Numbered from the stretch's first letter, positions 25,721 through 34,942 are shown. The stretch: 64,000 nucleotides of DNA from Bacillus rubiinfantis (GCA_000752035.1 CCFE01000018.1:434001-498000), one strand, 5' to 3'. Numbers and translations: made by a program. Notes: generated by a model from the sequence alone, not told the origin.

Positions 25721-26545
25721 ATGAAAAATAAAGAACGGATAGACGTTTTACTTGTCGAACGTGGTCTATGCGAAACACGCGAGAAAGCAAAGCGGGCTAT
25801 TATGGCAGGGCTGGTTTATTCAAATCAAGAGCGATTGGATAAACCAGGTGAAAAGGTAAAAGTTGATATTCCGCTTAGTGTAAAAGGACATGTTATTCCA
25901 TATGTTAGCCGCGGCGGTTTAAAATTGGAAAAAGCTCTTAAAGTATTTGATCTTGATGTTACAAATAAAATCTTATTGGATATCGGTGCATCAACAGGTG
26001 GATTCACAGATTGTGCCCTGCAAAACGGTGCAAAGCAATCTTATGCCCTCGATGTCGGTTATAACCAGCTTGCATGGAAACTGCGTCAAGATGAACGTGT
26101 GATTGTGATGGAGAGGACAAATTTCCGTTATGTCACACCAGCTGACCTCCAAGGGGAATTGCCTAATTTCGCAAGCATTGATGTTTCTTTTATTTCATTA
26201 ACGCTTATTTTGCCGGTATTAAAAACTTTGCTTGTGCCTGGCGGCGATGTGGTGGCACTGATAAAACCACAGTTTGAAGCAGGACGTGAACAGGTAGGAA
26301 AAAAGGGAATTGTTCGCGATGAAAGCGTTCATTTACAAGTAGTTGAAAAAATCATTAATTTTTCCCTCCAACAGGGTTATACGGTTTGTAATCTTTCGTA
26401 TTCACCAATTACCGGAGGAGACGGAAATATAGAATTTTTACTTCATTTAAAATGGGAAGGTGAAAAGTCACTAGGTGATAATTTACTCCCGGTAACACCT
26501 ATTGAAATAGTTAAACAAGCACATAAAGAATTTCATACGAAATAA
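25721..26545 (+). CDS. yqxC: TlyA-family rRNA methyltransferase/S4-domain protein YqxC
   Basis: 274 residues: an N-terminal S4 RNA-binding domain (3-65, with RIDVLLVERGLCETREKAKRAI) and an FtsJ-type methyltransferase domain with the SAM loop DIGASTGGFTDCALQNGA. TlyA proteins make 2'-O-methylcytidine in rRNA; the B. subtilis substrate is not established. It lies 3 bases after dxs. A terminator follows. Confidence 0.88.
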   Translation: MKNKERIDVLLVERGLCETREKAKRAIMAGLVYSNQERLDKPGEKVKVDIPLSVKGHVIPYVSRGGLKLEKALKVFDLDVTNKILLDIGASTGGFTDCALQNGAKQSYALDVGYNQLAWKLRQDERVIVMERTNFRYVTPADLQGELPNFASIDVSFISLTLILPVLKTLLVPGGDVVALIKPQFEAGREQVGKKGIVRDESVHLQVVEKIINFSLQQGYTVCNLSYSPITGGDGNIEFLLHLKWEGEKSLGDNLLPVTPIEIVKQAHKEFHTK

Positions 26546-26550
26546 CCTTG

Positions 26551-26577
26551 AAGGATAGGCAGGAGCCTGTCCTTTTA
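26551..26577 (+). terminator. Terminator after yqxC
   Basis: AAGGATAGGC (26551-26560) pairs with GCCTGTCCTT (26565-26574), followed by TT. Confidence 0.65.
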
Positions 26578-26690
26578 TGTATATTGGTGTATTTTTATCA
26601 ATGTACATTCCCGCCAAAATAAGCTAACATATGAGTGAAGCGACAATTTACTACAATTTTATATAGATAAAGTGTTGGGGTGAAATTGGA

Positions 26691-27140
26691 ATGAATAAAG
26701 GACAACGCCATATCAAAATTAGGGAGATTATTACCAGTAATGATATTGAAACACAGGATGAGTTAGTCGATGCCCTAAAAGAGGCAGGTTACAATGTCAC
26801 CCAGGCAACGGTCTCCCGTGATATTAAAGAATTACATCTTGTTAAGGTTCCTTTAAGTGATGGACGTTATAAATATAGCTTACCTGCTGATCAGCGATTT
26901 AATCCATTGCAAAAACTAAAACGCGCACTTATTGATGCCTTTGTTAGCATCGATTCGGCGGGACATTTATTAGTAATGAAGTGCCTTCCAGGGAATGCAA
27001 TGGCAATCGGTGCGTTAATTGATCATCTCGATTGGGAAGAAATCATTGGAACTATTTGCGGAGATGATACGATATTGATTATTTGTAAGACTTCTGAAGA
27101 GGTTAACATTTTATCAAAACGGTTCCTTGAAATGCTTTAA
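26691..27140 (+). CDS. argR: Arginine repressor ArgR/AhrC
   Basis: 149 residues: a winged helix (1-70, with the recognition segment NVTQATVSRDIKEL) and a C-terminal arginine-binding oligomerisation domain with the signature GTICGDDTILIIC. It represses arginine synthesis and activates arginine breakdown, and may control the arginine-type aminotransferase and antiporter at 62-64 kb (inference). The recN start lies 17 bases after its stop. Confidence 0.94.
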   Translation: MNKGQRHIKIREIITSNDIETQDELVDALKEAGYNVTQATVSRDIKELHLVKVPLSDGRYKYSLPADQRFNPLQKLKRALIDAFVSIDSAGHLLVMKCLPGNAMAIGALIDHLDWEEIIGTICGDDTILIICKTSEEVNILSKRFLEML

Positions 27141-27156
27141 TAGGGGGTTGTGTTAC

Positions 27157-28848
27157 TTGCTAGCAGAACTTTCAATAAAGAACTTTGCAATCATTGATTC
27201 TTTGTCCATTTCCTTTCAGAGAGGGCTGTCAGTCTTAACAGGGGAAACAGGTGCCGGGAAATCAATTATCATTGACGCCATTCATTTATTAACGGGAGGA
27301 AGAGGATCTGCTGAATTTGTTCGACACGGGAAAGAAAAAGCAGAAATCGAGGGCCTATTTAACATAGATAGTCCTACCCACCCTGTCTATCGTAAAGCTA
27401 CCGAATTTGGCATTGATATAGACGAAGGGATGATCATATTAAGACGTGATATTGCTCAAACTGGAAAAAGTGTCTGCAGAATAAACGGCAAATTGGTTAC
27501 AATTTCCATACTTCGCGAAATTGGAGCAACACTTGTTGATATACATGGCCAGCATGAACACCAAGAACTGATGGACGAAACGAAACATTTACGATTACTC
27601 GACCGATTCGGAGGTAAAGAGATCGCTTCATCTTATACTGAGTACCAACAAATCTTTCATCGCTATCAGCAAACAAAGCAACGTCTTCAAGCACTTAGTG
27701 AAAATGATCAACAAATGGCCCATAGACTCGATTTAATTGTATTTCAATTAAATGAAATTCAACAGGCAAATCTAAAACTCCATGAAGATGAAGAACTTTA
27801 TGAAGAAAAAAGGAAATTAGCGAACTTTGAAAAAGTGTACGAAGCTATCCACTTAAGTTTTAACGGGCTGCAAGGAGAACAAAAAGGCCTTGATTGGATT
27901 GGGTTGGTTATGGGGCATCTTGAAAATGCTGCTACAATTGATTCTTCATATAAGGAAGTATTTGAAACGGCAGCAAGCTGCTACTACCAATTAGAAGATA
28001 TTGCTCGAAATTTAAGAAATGAATTAGACATGTTGGAATTTGACCCGCAAAGATTAAATGAAATCGAAGATCGTTTGAATGAAATCAATCAATTAAAACG
28101 AAAATATGGGAAAACTATTCCTGAAGTATTGGAATATGCTGCAAAAATTGAGGAAGAAATTGAGACAATTCAACATAAAGAGACGTATATAAACGATTTA
28201 GAACAAGAGCTTGTTTCCATTAAAAAGGATCTTTCCATTGAAGCTAAACAGTTAACGCAGATACGTCAAAGCTGGGCAAAGAAATTAAAAGCACAGATTC
28301 ATAAAGAGTTAAAAGAATTGTATATGGAAAAAACGGTTTTTGATATTCGATTTGACACAAGTCAAGAGGATTTTACAAAAGATGGAGCAGACAAGCTCGA
28401 ATTTTATATTACGACAAATCCAGGCGAGCCCTTAAAGCCATTGTCAAAAGTGGCTTCTGGCGGGGAGCTGTCGCGTATTATGCTTGCTTTAAAAAGTATT
28501 TTCTCTAAACATCAAGGTGTTACCTCGATAATTTTTGATGAGGTTGATACAGGTGTAAGCGGCCGTGTTGCTCAGGCTATTGCTGAGAAAATTTATAAAG
28601 TTGCGCTTGATTCGCAAGTTTTATGTATTTCACATCTTCCACAAGTTGCGGCGATGGCTGATACTCATTTATTTATTGCAAAGAATGTTAAAGATGGAAG
28701 AACGAGCTCTACCGTCAACCCTTTATCGGAAGAAGAAAAAATCAAGGAAATTGGACGGATGATATCGGGAGCTGAAATTACTAATTTAACTAAGCAGCAT
28801 GCAAAAGAACTATTACAATTGGCTCTTGAAATTAAGAAAAAATTTTAG
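27157..28848 (+). CDS. recN: DNA repair protein RecN
   Basis: 563 residues, an SMC-like ATPase that gathers broken DNA ends. Walker A is GETGAGKS (29-36); the signature SGGELSRIMLALK and Walker B IIFDEVDTGVSG lie near the C-terminus, with coiled coils between. TTG 27157 is chosen because it gives the family N-terminus MLAELSIKNFAII and follows AGGGGG. An upstream in-frame ATG at 27127 lies inside argR. Confidence 0.95.
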   Translation: MLAELSIKNFAIIDSLSISFQRGLSVLTGETGAGKSIIIDAIHLLTGGRGSAEFVRHGKEKAEIEGLFNIDSPTHPVYRKATEFGIDIDEGMIILRRDIAQTGKSVCRINGKLVTISILREIGATLVDIHGQHEHQELMDETKHLRLLDRFGGKEIASSYTEYQQIFHRYQQTKQRLQALSENDQQMAHRLDLIVFQLNEIQQANLKLHEDEELYEEKRKLANFEKVYEAIHLSFNGLQGEQKGLDWIGLVMGHLENAATIDSSYKEVFETAASCYYQLEDIARNLRNELDMLEFDPQRLNEIEDRLNEINQLKRKYGKTIPEVLEYAAKIEEEIETIQHKETYINDLEQELVSIKKDLSIEAKQLTQIRQSWAKKLKAQIHKELKELYMEKTVFDIRFDTSQEDFTKDGADKLEFYITTNPGEPLKPLSKVASGGELSRIMLALKSIFSKHQGVTSIIFDEVDTGVSGRVAQAIAEKIYKVALDSQVLCISHLPQVAAMADTHLFIAKNVKDGRTSSTVNPLSEEEKIKEIGRMISGAEITNLTKQHAKELLQLALEIKKKF

Positions 28849-28899
28849 TTAATTGACTTTAAGAAAAATGTTTTGATGCAGATAGGATGTAAGTACATG

Positions 28900-28928
28900 A
28901 AAAGCTATCCAAATTGGGTAGCTTTTTT
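28900..28928 (+). terminator. Terminator after recN
   Basis: AAAGCTATCC (28901-28910) pairs with GGGTAGCTTT around AAATT, followed by a T run. Confidence 0.85.
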
Positions 28929-29020
28929 TATATCAAAGAAAGTTATAAATGACAGGCAAGCAGGCAAAATTAAAGATGTAGCCATTTTTGCAGCAATTAG
29001 AAGCGAGGAGAGTGAAAAAT

Positions 29021-30307
29021 TTGACGTTAGAGACGATTAGAAAAATAATTGGTGGAATTCTCCTTGTTTCATTAATAAGTATGCTTTTTTTTCAACCTGT
29101 ACGTGATTTTATCAGTATCCCAAAGTCAATTACCATGTTTGAAGGTGAAGCTTACAAATTAACAAACGCTGTGCCTGCCACAGCAAAGTTAACATCTAAT
29201 TCAAATATTTCACTTCAACAGGAAAAACATTCGGTTTCTTTACAAGCACAAGAATCTGGAAAAAATGAGATGCTGTTAGAATATGCCGGCATTCCAATAA
29301 AAAAGGTCGATGTCAATGTACTTAAAGATTTTCGCGTTATCCCTGGTGGACAATCCATTGGTGTAAAATTGAATACTGTTGGCGTCCTAGTGGTTGGTCA
29401 CCACCTCGTTAACACAGTGAATGGGAAAAAGTCCCCCGGTGAAATGGCAGGAATTAAAGTTGGCGATATCATCACTGAAATCAATGGAAGTAGAATCGAA
29501 AAAATGACAGATGTCGCACCATTTGTACAAGCAGCAGGACAAGAGAAAAAAGCATTAAACATGGTTATTAGTCGTGAAGATGGTAAATTTACAACAAAGT
29601 TAACACCCCTAAAGGATAAAAGTGAAAACTCCTACAAGCTTGGCCTATATATAAGAGATTCAGCAGCAGGGATTGGAACAATGACATTTATTCACCCACA
29701 AACTAGCAAATATGGTGCCCTCGGACATGTAATTTCAGATATGGATACAAAGAAACCAATAGTAGTTGAAGATGGACAAATTGTACGTTCCACCGTCACT
29801 TCGATTGAAAAGGGCAGTAACGGAGACCCCGGAGAAAAACTTGCCCGCTTTTCAAATGACCGTGAAATTGTTGGGAATATTAATAAGAATAGTCCATTTG
29901 GAATTTTCGGAAAATTAAAGAGAAACTTATCCAATGGTATTATGGATAAACCGCTGCCAATTGCTTTGTCGCATCAAGTGAAGGAAGGTCCGGCAAAAAT
30001 ATTGACAGTTGTAGACAATGACAAAGTTGAAGAATTTAATGTAGAAGTTGTCAGCACAATTCCGCAAAAATTTCCTGCTACAAAAGGCATGGTCATTAAA
30101 ATAACAGATCCTCGACTTTTGGAAAAAACAGGTGGGATTGTACAAGGAATGAGTGGCAGTCCAATTATTCAAAAAGGAAAACTTATTGGAGCAGTAACTC
30201 ATGTATTTGTAAACGATCCTACGTCAGGATATGGAGTTCATATTGAATGGATGTTAAATGAAGCAGGAATTAATATATATGAAACGCCAAAAAATAAGGC
30301 TAGTTAA
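29021..30307 (+). CDS. spoIVB: SpoIV B peptidase
   Basis: 428 residues: an N-terminal membrane anchor (IIGGILLVSLISMLFF), a PDZ domain (about 110-200) and an S55 serine peptidase domain. The catalytic serine is S378 in QGMSGSPI, the same number as in B. subtilis, and GALGHVISDMD carries the histidine. Made in the forespore, it cleaves SpoIVFA to trigger pro-sigma-K processing. TTG 29021 follows AGGAGAG; an in-frame start at 28988 would add 11 residues. Confidence 0.94.
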   Translation: MTLETIRKIIGGILLVSLISMLFFQPVRDFISIPKSITMFEGEAYKLTNAVPATAKLTSNSNISLQQEKHSVSLQAQESGKNEMLLEYAGIPIKKVDVNVLKDFRVIPGGQSIGVKLNTVGVLVVGHHLVNTVNGKKSPGEMAGIKVGDIITEINGSRIEKMTDVAPFVQAAGQEKKALNMVISREDGKFTTKLTPLKDKSENSYKLGLYIRDSAAGIGTMTFIHPQTSKYGALGHVISDMDTKKPIVVEDGQIVRSTVTSIEKGSNGDPGEKLARFSNDREIVGNINKNSPFGIFGKLKRNLSNGIMDKPLPIALSHQVKEGPAKILTVVDNDKVEEFNVEVVSTIPQKFPATKGMVIKITDPRLLEKTGGIVQGMSGSPIIQKGKLIGAVTHVFVNDPTSGYGVHIEWMLNEAGINIYETPKNKAS

Positions 30308-30321
30308 TTATTGGTTCAGAC

Positions 30322-30356
30322 GCAAAATAGGTATTTTTCCCTATTTTGCTTCTTTT
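30322..30356 (+). terminator. Terminator after spoIVB
   Basis: GCAAAATAGG (30322-30331) pairs with CCTATTTTGC (30340-30349), followed by TTCTTTTT. Confidence 0.8.
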
Positions 30357-30483
30357 TACATAAGATAACATATTAAACATTCGCATGCAGTTTATTGGGG
30401 ATTTTGCGATTAACGTCGAAATAAGAAGAAAAACAAAGAAAAGATAAGATTTTCTCACTATTTTAAGAAATATTAAAAAAATG

Positions 30484-30510
30484 AAAGGAATTTTTGTTGC
30501 ATTGTCGAAT
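30484..30510 (+). promoter_or_regulatory. Sigma-H promoter overlapping a 0A box, upstream of spo0A
   Basis: AAAGGAATT (30484-30492), 11 bases, then GTCGAAT (30504-30510) matches the sigma-H consensus RnAGGAwWW-N11-12-RnnGAAT exactly. TTGTCGAA (30502-30509), a perfect 0A box (TGNCGAA core), overlaps the -10. A weaker box (CGTCGAA) lies near 30414-30420. This is the expected autoregulated Ps promoter of spo0A. I did not find a clear vegetative promoter in the rest of the 30357-30583 gap. Confidence 0.75.
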
Positions 30511-30583
30511 TTCTAATTTAGAATAGAAGTAGCAGAGAATATTCAGTTATATAGTTTTGGATGACTTGAGGGAGGAACTGAAG

Positions 30584-31378
30584 TTGAAGAAAATAAAAGT
30601 ATGTGTCGTTGATGACAATAGAGAACTTGTCGGCCTATTAGAGGATTACATATCCTCTCAAGATGATATGGAAGTAGCTGGTGTTGCACATAACGGTCAA
30701 GAATGTTTAGAAATGCTAAGTAAAGTTGAACCAGATGTATTGGTATTAGATATAATAATGCCCCATCTCGACGGATTAGCTGTATTGGAGCGGCTGCGTG
30801 ACTTGAAAAAAGGGTTGTTGCCAAACGTTATAATGCTAACTGCTTTTGGACAGGAAGATGTAACGAAAAAAGCAGTAGAACTAGGTGCTTCCTATTTTAT
30901 TTTGAAACCGTTTGATATGGATAATTTAGGGAGTCATATTCGTCAGGTTAGTGGTAATAATCATCCATTTTCAACAAGAACGAGTTCCGCCCCTAATTAT
31001 CGGACTCAGACAGAATCGAAGCCAAAAAATTTGGATGCCAGTATTACCAGCATTATTCATGAGATTGGTGTTCCAGCACATATAAAGGGGTATTTATATC
31101 TGCGGGAAGCTATTGCTATGGTTTATAATGATATCGAATTGCTAGGTTCAATCACCAAGGTACTATATCCTGACATTGCTAAAAAATATAACACAACTGC
31201 CAGCCGGGTTGAAAGAGCCATTCGTCATGCGATAGAAGTGGCCTGGAGCCGTGGAAACATTGATTCTATCTCGTCACTGTTTGGCTATACGGTGAGTATG
31301 ACAAAAGCAAAACCAACGAACTCGGAATTCATCGCCATGGTTGCAGATAAACTTCGGCTGGAGCATAAAGCCTCTTGA
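30584..31378 (+). CDS. spo0A: Sporulation master regulator Spo0A
   Basis: 264 residues. The receiver domain has the acidic pair D10/D11, phospho-acceptor D56 (VLVLDIIMP) and K in FILKPFD; a short variable linker (about 125-148) precedes the DNA-binding domain, whose recognition helix TTASRVERAIRHAIEVAW binds 0A boxes. TTG 30584 is chosen, since GGGAGGA lies just upstream and the N-terminus MKKIKVCVVDDNREL then fits the family. Phosphorylated Spo0A starts sporulation. A terminator follows. Confidence 0.97.
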   Translation: MKKIKVCVVDDNRELVGLLEDYISSQDDMEVAGVAHNGQECLEMLSKVEPDVLVLDIIMPHLDGLAVLERLRDLKKGLLPNVIMLTAFGQEDVTKKAVELGASYFILKPFDMDNLGSHIRQVSGNNHPFSTRTSSAPNYRTQTESKPKNLDASITSIIHEIGVPAHIKGYLYLREAIAMVYNDIELLGSITKVLYPDIAKKYNTTASRVERAIRHAIEVAWSRGNIDSISSLFGYTVSMTKAKPTNSEFIAMVADKLRLEHKAS

Positions 31379-31387
31379 AAGAAATAG

Positions 31388-31415
31388 AAAAAGCCTCATT
31401 TGAGGCTTTTTCGTT
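31388..31415 (+). terminator. Terminator after spo0A
   Basis: AAAAAGCCTC (31388-31397) pairs with GAGGCTTTTT (31402-31411). Confidence 0.88.
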
Positions 31416-31521
31416 TTTGTGGGGGAGTCAATTTTAACCGTAAGGTGCATAATCTGTTCTAAAGATGTTATGAGTTTTAATGGGTAAATAAGTTCGATAT
31501 TAAATCTTAGGATGTGAACAG

Positions 31522-32250
31522 ATGACACAAATTTTTGCACACCGCGGATACTCGGCTGCATTCGCAGAAAATACGCTAAAATCTTTTGTTGAAGCAGAAA
31601 AAGTTGGTGCTGATGGTTTGGAATTGGATGTTCAATTAACACGTGATGGTGAAATTGTCGTTATCCACGATGAAAAAGTTGATCGGACAACGAATGGACA
31701 TGGCTTTGTCAAAGATTTTTCATATAAAGACATAAGAAAATTAAATGCCAATAAAAAAGGCACGAAGAAAGAGCCGATTCCAACGTTAGAAGAGGTGTTT
31801 GAATGGCTAAGCACCAATCAACTACTATGTAACATCGAGCTGAAAAATGCGTTAATTCCCTATAACGGTTTGGAGGAAAAGGTTATAGCGTTGATTCGTA
31901 AATTTAACTTAAGCAGAAGAATTATCCTATCATCATTTAACCATTATAGTGTTGTTTATAGTTATCGGTTAGCACCTGATATCGAAACGGCCCCGCTTTT
32001 TCTTGAGGCAATTTATATGCCGTGGATATATTCGCAATCGATTCGTGCAAAAGGAATTCATCCTAAACATACTACCATTCCAAACCATATTATCACCACC
32101 ACAATGGAGAATGGGATTGCCGTCAGGCCATATACGGTTAACCGTGAGGCTGACTTGAAACGGCTTTTCAATTTGGATTGTACGGCAGTGATTACCGATT
32201 ATCCTGAGAAAGCAATAAACATTAGGAAACAATACGAAAAGAGGGCATAA
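31522..32250 (+). CDS. yqiK: Glycerophosphodiester phosphodiesterase YqiK
   Basis: 242 residues, a cytoplasmic GDPD TIM barrel with no signal peptide. It hydrolyses glycerophosphodiesters to glycerol 3-phosphate and an alcohol. Catalytic landmarks are HRGYSAAFAENT at the N-terminus, ELDVQLTRDGEIVVIHD with metal ligands and the second histidine, and CNIELKN. ATG 31522 follows a GGATG site of modest quality. Name is by position and sequence match to B. subtilis yqiK. Confidence 0.88.
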   Translation: MTQIFAHRGYSAAFAENTLKSFVEAEKVGADGLELDVQLTRDGEIVVIHDEKVDRTTNGHGFVKDFSYKDIRKLNANKKGTKKEPIPTLEEVFEWLSTNQLLCNIELKNALIPYNGLEEKVIALIRKFNLSRRIILSSFNHYSVVYSYRLAPDIETAPLFLEAIYMPWIYSQSIRAKGIHPKHTTIPNHIITTTMENGIAVRPYTVNREADLKRLFNLDCTAVITDYPEKAINIRKQYEKRA

Positions 32251-32253
32251 GAG

Positions 32254-32279
32254 AAAAGAGACCTTGATGGCCTCTTTTT
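32254..32279. terminator. Bidirectional terminator between yqiK and yqzF
   Basis: AAAAGAGACC pairs with GGCCTCTTTT with one mismatch around TTGAT. A and T tracts on both sides suit both convergent genes. Confidence 0.65.
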
Positions 32280-32517
32280 ATTTTTTGGATTTAAAACGAG
32301 TTTGGACTTTATTTCGTTTACGGTCGCGATGGAAAATAAAACCGGCAATAAACCAAAGACCGCTAATAAACAATAATAAGCCAATAAGAAACTGCAGCCC
32401 TAAGTAAGGGAATGGAGGTTGTAGAATTCCAAACGTCATATCACGCATGAGCTTTATTCCCATAGCTGCTAAAAAGCCGGGAATTAACAAAATTAACAGG
32501 GCAATTATACGTGTCAT
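32278..32517 (-). CDS. yqzF: DUF2627 membrane protein YqzF
   Basis: 79 residues: two membrane helices (ALLILLIPGFLAAMGIKLM; FLIGLLLFISGLWFIAGFIF) and a basic tail (HRDRKRNKVQTRFKSKK). It matches the DUF2627 family, of unknown function, which sits next to spo0A/bkd in Bacillus. A small anchored protein facing the cytoplasm with its basic end is a fair reading. Confidence 0.85.
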   Translation of the reverse strand: MTRIIALLILLIPGFLAAMGIKLMRDMTFGILQPPFPYLGLQFLIGLLLFISGLWFIAGFIFHRDRKRNKVQTRFKSKK

Positions 32518-32729
32518 AAAATGAATTCCTTCCCGATATTGACATAAAGTGAAACTTCATCAGTGGGGGTCTTACTGCCCGTTAAGGCGGTATAAAAATA
32601 AGATTTGCTCCCAAAAGAATAATAGACATAGATAAAATTTGTCAAGGATTCAGATTAGCGTTACAATTTAATCTGAAAAATATTGCATTCTCTTCTGAAA
32701 AGAATTTCCATGATAGTGGAGGTGAAAAC

Positions 32730-34808
32730 ATGCAAAATGTACTGATTGTGGGTGCTGGGAAGGGCGGTACCGCGATTCTAAAAATATTAACTGAATCGGA
32801 AGTACTTAGGGTTATCGCGGTTGTCGACAGAAATGTTGACGCTCCGGGAGTGGTAATGGCCCAGTCACAGGGAATTACAACAGGGACTGATTGGCAGCCA
32901 TTTCTTACTGAACAAATTGATATCATTATAGAAGTCACAGGAGATGAAGATGTTTTTCAACAACTCCGGAATTTCAAACCACGAAAGACAGTTTTAATTC
33001 CTGGTACAGTTGCTTTTCTAGTGGCCAAGCTAATGGAGGAAAAAGAAGAGTTAATCCAGAAACAACAATCTGAATCCTATCTACAAGAACTCATTTTTAA
33101 TACCACAAATGATGGAATGGTTGTAATTGATCGTAAAGGCTTGATTATTCTTTTTAACAGGCGTGCTGAGGAAATGATGGGGATAAGGAAAGAGCACGTG
33201 TTAGGTAAGTATGTTGTTGATGTTATCCCGCAAAGCCGTCTCCCTTATATACTGGAAACACGTCGCACAGAAACTAACCAAGAAATGGTCTTAGGAAATG
33301 GACGGAAAATCATTACAACGCGGATTCCTATTATTGAGGAAAATGGTAAATTAATTGGTGCTGTAGCGGTCTTTAAAGATATTACAGAAGTCGTAAATCT
33401 GGCCGAAGAAATCACCAATCTTAAGGAAATTCAAACGATGCTCCAGGCTATTATCCATTCTAGCGATGATGCCATTTCAGTTGTCGATGAAAACGGTCGG
33501 GGGATATTAATTAATCCTGCCTACACAAGAATTACTGGTCTCCCAGAGGAGAAAGTGATTGGAAAACCAGCAACTGCGGACATTTCTGAAGGGGAAAGTA
33601 TGCATCTAAAGGTACTGCAAACAAGAAGAGCTGTGCGGGGTGTACCGATGCGAGTTGGACCCAATAAACGGGAAGTAATTGTCAATGTAGCACCAATTAT
33701 TGTAAACGGAAGATTAAAGGGCAGTGTTGGTGTCGTTCATGATATGTCAGAGATGAAATCGCTTAGCAGGGAATTAAACAGGGCCAGACAGTTGATTCGT
33801 AAGCTGGAAGCAAAATATACCTTTGAAGATATTATCGGTATATCTGATGAGATGATATTGGCGATGGAACAGGCGAAGCTGGGAGCAAAAACACCGGCAA
33901 CAGTCCTCTTGCGGGGCGAATCAGGAACCGGAAAAGAATTGTTTGCCCATGCAATACATAATGCGAGCGATCGGAAATACGGTAAATTCATTCGAGTTAA
34001 TTGTGCTGCTATCTCAGAATCGTTACTGGAGAGTGAGTTATTCGGTTATGAGGAAGGGGCGTTTTCAGGTGCATTAAGGGGCGGAAAAAGAGGCTTATTT
34101 GAAGAAGCAAATAATGGGAGCATTTTTTTAGATGAGATTGGAGAACTTTCTGCCAGTACCCAAGCAAAACTATTGCGGGTCCTTCAGGAAGGAGAAATTA
34201 TTCGAGTTGGCGGCACCAAGCCAATAACTATCAATGTGAGAGTGATAGCTGCCACACATGTCAATCTAGAAAAGAGTATTTCCAAAGGAACGTTCAGGGA
34301 AGACTTATATTATCGTTTAAACCGGATGCCAATCCACATCCCGCCATTACGAAATCGTAAACAGGAAATCCCTGCTCTTTGTGAACGACTAATTGAAAAA
34401 ATAAACCGTGATTATGGAAGAAACGTAGAAGGGATTACCGAGGCGGCATTACTGCGGCTAATGGCATATGAATGGCCTGGAAATGTTCGAGAATTAGAAA
34501 ATATTTTAGGAAGAGCTATTATCTTTATGAACTATAATGAAACAACCATTGATATCGTTCATTTACCGGAGTTAAATAGTGCGAAGCAAGGAACAGAAAT
34601 GACAAAGAACAGCGGCTATGAGGACAATCTCGCCAATATGCACTCACTGTCTGATATGGTGGAGGATTATGAGGCAAAAATTATTCAGCAAACATTGCTA
34701 AGATTGAAAGGAAACAAAACATTAACAGCAAAAACACTAGGATTATCAGTTCGTAATTTGTATTATAAGCTTGAGAAATATAAACTTGCAAAAAATAGCC
34801 TGCAATAA
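32730..34808 (+). CDS. bkdR: Sigma-54-dependent activator BkdR
   Basis: 692 residues, equal to B. subtilis BkdR. Domains in order: a Rossmann-like region (LIVGAGKGGTAIL, 1-105), two PAS domains (about 112-230 and 235-350), an AAA+ domain with Walker A GESGTGKE near 396-403, and a Fis-type helix-turn-helix (LTAKTLGLSVRNLYYKL). The sigma-54 contact loop reads GAFSGA near 443, a variant of GAFTGA. It activates the downstream bkd operon, whose sigma-54 promoter lies 68 bases after its stop. The N-terminal part may sense a metabolite. Confidence 0.94.
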   Translation: MQNVLIVGAGKGGTAILKILTESEVLRVIAVVDRNVDAPGVVMAQSQGITTGTDWQPFLTEQIDIIIEVTGDEDVFQQLRNFKPRKTVLIPGTVAFLVAKLMEEKEELIQKQQSESYLQELIFNTTNDGMVVIDRKGLIILFNRRAEEMMGIRKEHVLGKYVVDVIPQSRLPYILETRRTETNQEMVLGNGRKIITTRIPIIEENGKLIGAVAVFKDITEVVNLAEEITNLKEIQTMLQAIIHSSDDAISVVDENGRGILINPAYTRITGLPEEKVIGKPATADISEGESMHLKVLQTRRAVRGVPMRVGPNKREVIVNVAPIIVNGRLKGSVGVVHDMSEMKSLSRELNRARQLIRKLEAKYTFEDIIGISDEMILAMEQAKLGAKTPATVLLRGESGTGKELFAHAIHNASDRKYGKFIRVNCAAISESLLESELFGYEEGAFSGALRGGKRGLFEEANNGSIFLDEIGELSASTQAKLLRVLQEGEIIRVGGTKPITINVRVIAATHVNLEKSISKGTFREDLYYRLNRMPIHIPPLRNRKQEIPALCERLIEKINRDYGRNVEGITEAALLRLMAYEWPGNVRELENILGRAIIFMNYNETTIDIVHLPELNSAKQGTEMTKNSGYEDNLANMHSLSDMVEDYEAKIIQQTLLRLKGNKTLTAKTLGLSVRNLYYKLEKYKLAKNSLQ

Positions 34809-34825
34809 TTTTCATGCCATGAAAA
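34809..34825. promoter_or_regulatory. Palindrome, candidate BkdR activator site
   Basis: TTTTCATGCCATGAAAA has 8-base perfect arms about one central base. It starts directly after the bkdR stop and is centred about 60 bases before the sigma-54 -24 element, a normal distance for an enhancer-binding protein. BkdR binding is inferred. Confidence 0.5.
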
Positions 34826-34849
34826 AACTTGCATGTTGATAGAAAATAA

Positions 34850-34863
34850 TTTAAGCGTTTACA
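34850..34863. promoter_or_regulatory. CcpA cre-like site
   Basis: TTTAAGCGTTTACA matches the cre consensus TGWAANCGNTNWCA at 13 of 14 positions (T in place of the first G). It lies 12 bases before the sigma-54 promoter, so glucose control of the bkd operon is plausible. Confidence 0.55.
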
Positions 34864-34875
34864 TTACTTGCGGTT

Positions 34876-34891
34876 TGGCACAAATATTGCA
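34876..34891 (+). promoter_or_regulatory. Sigma-54 promoter of the bkd operon
   Basis: TGGCACAAATATTGCA fits the -24/-12 consensus TGGCAC-N5-TTGCW fully. In B. subtilis the operon is transcribed by SigL with BkdR. Confidence 0.9.
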
Positions 34892-34942
34892 TTGAAGTAG
34901 ATGCTGTTTATTTTAGTACTTGCAGAAAGGGTTGAGGACAAC

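Noticed and set aside
30413..30420. Second 0A box (CGTCGAA)
   Set aside because: It differs from the consensus core and stands alone; mentioned only as a weak candidate.
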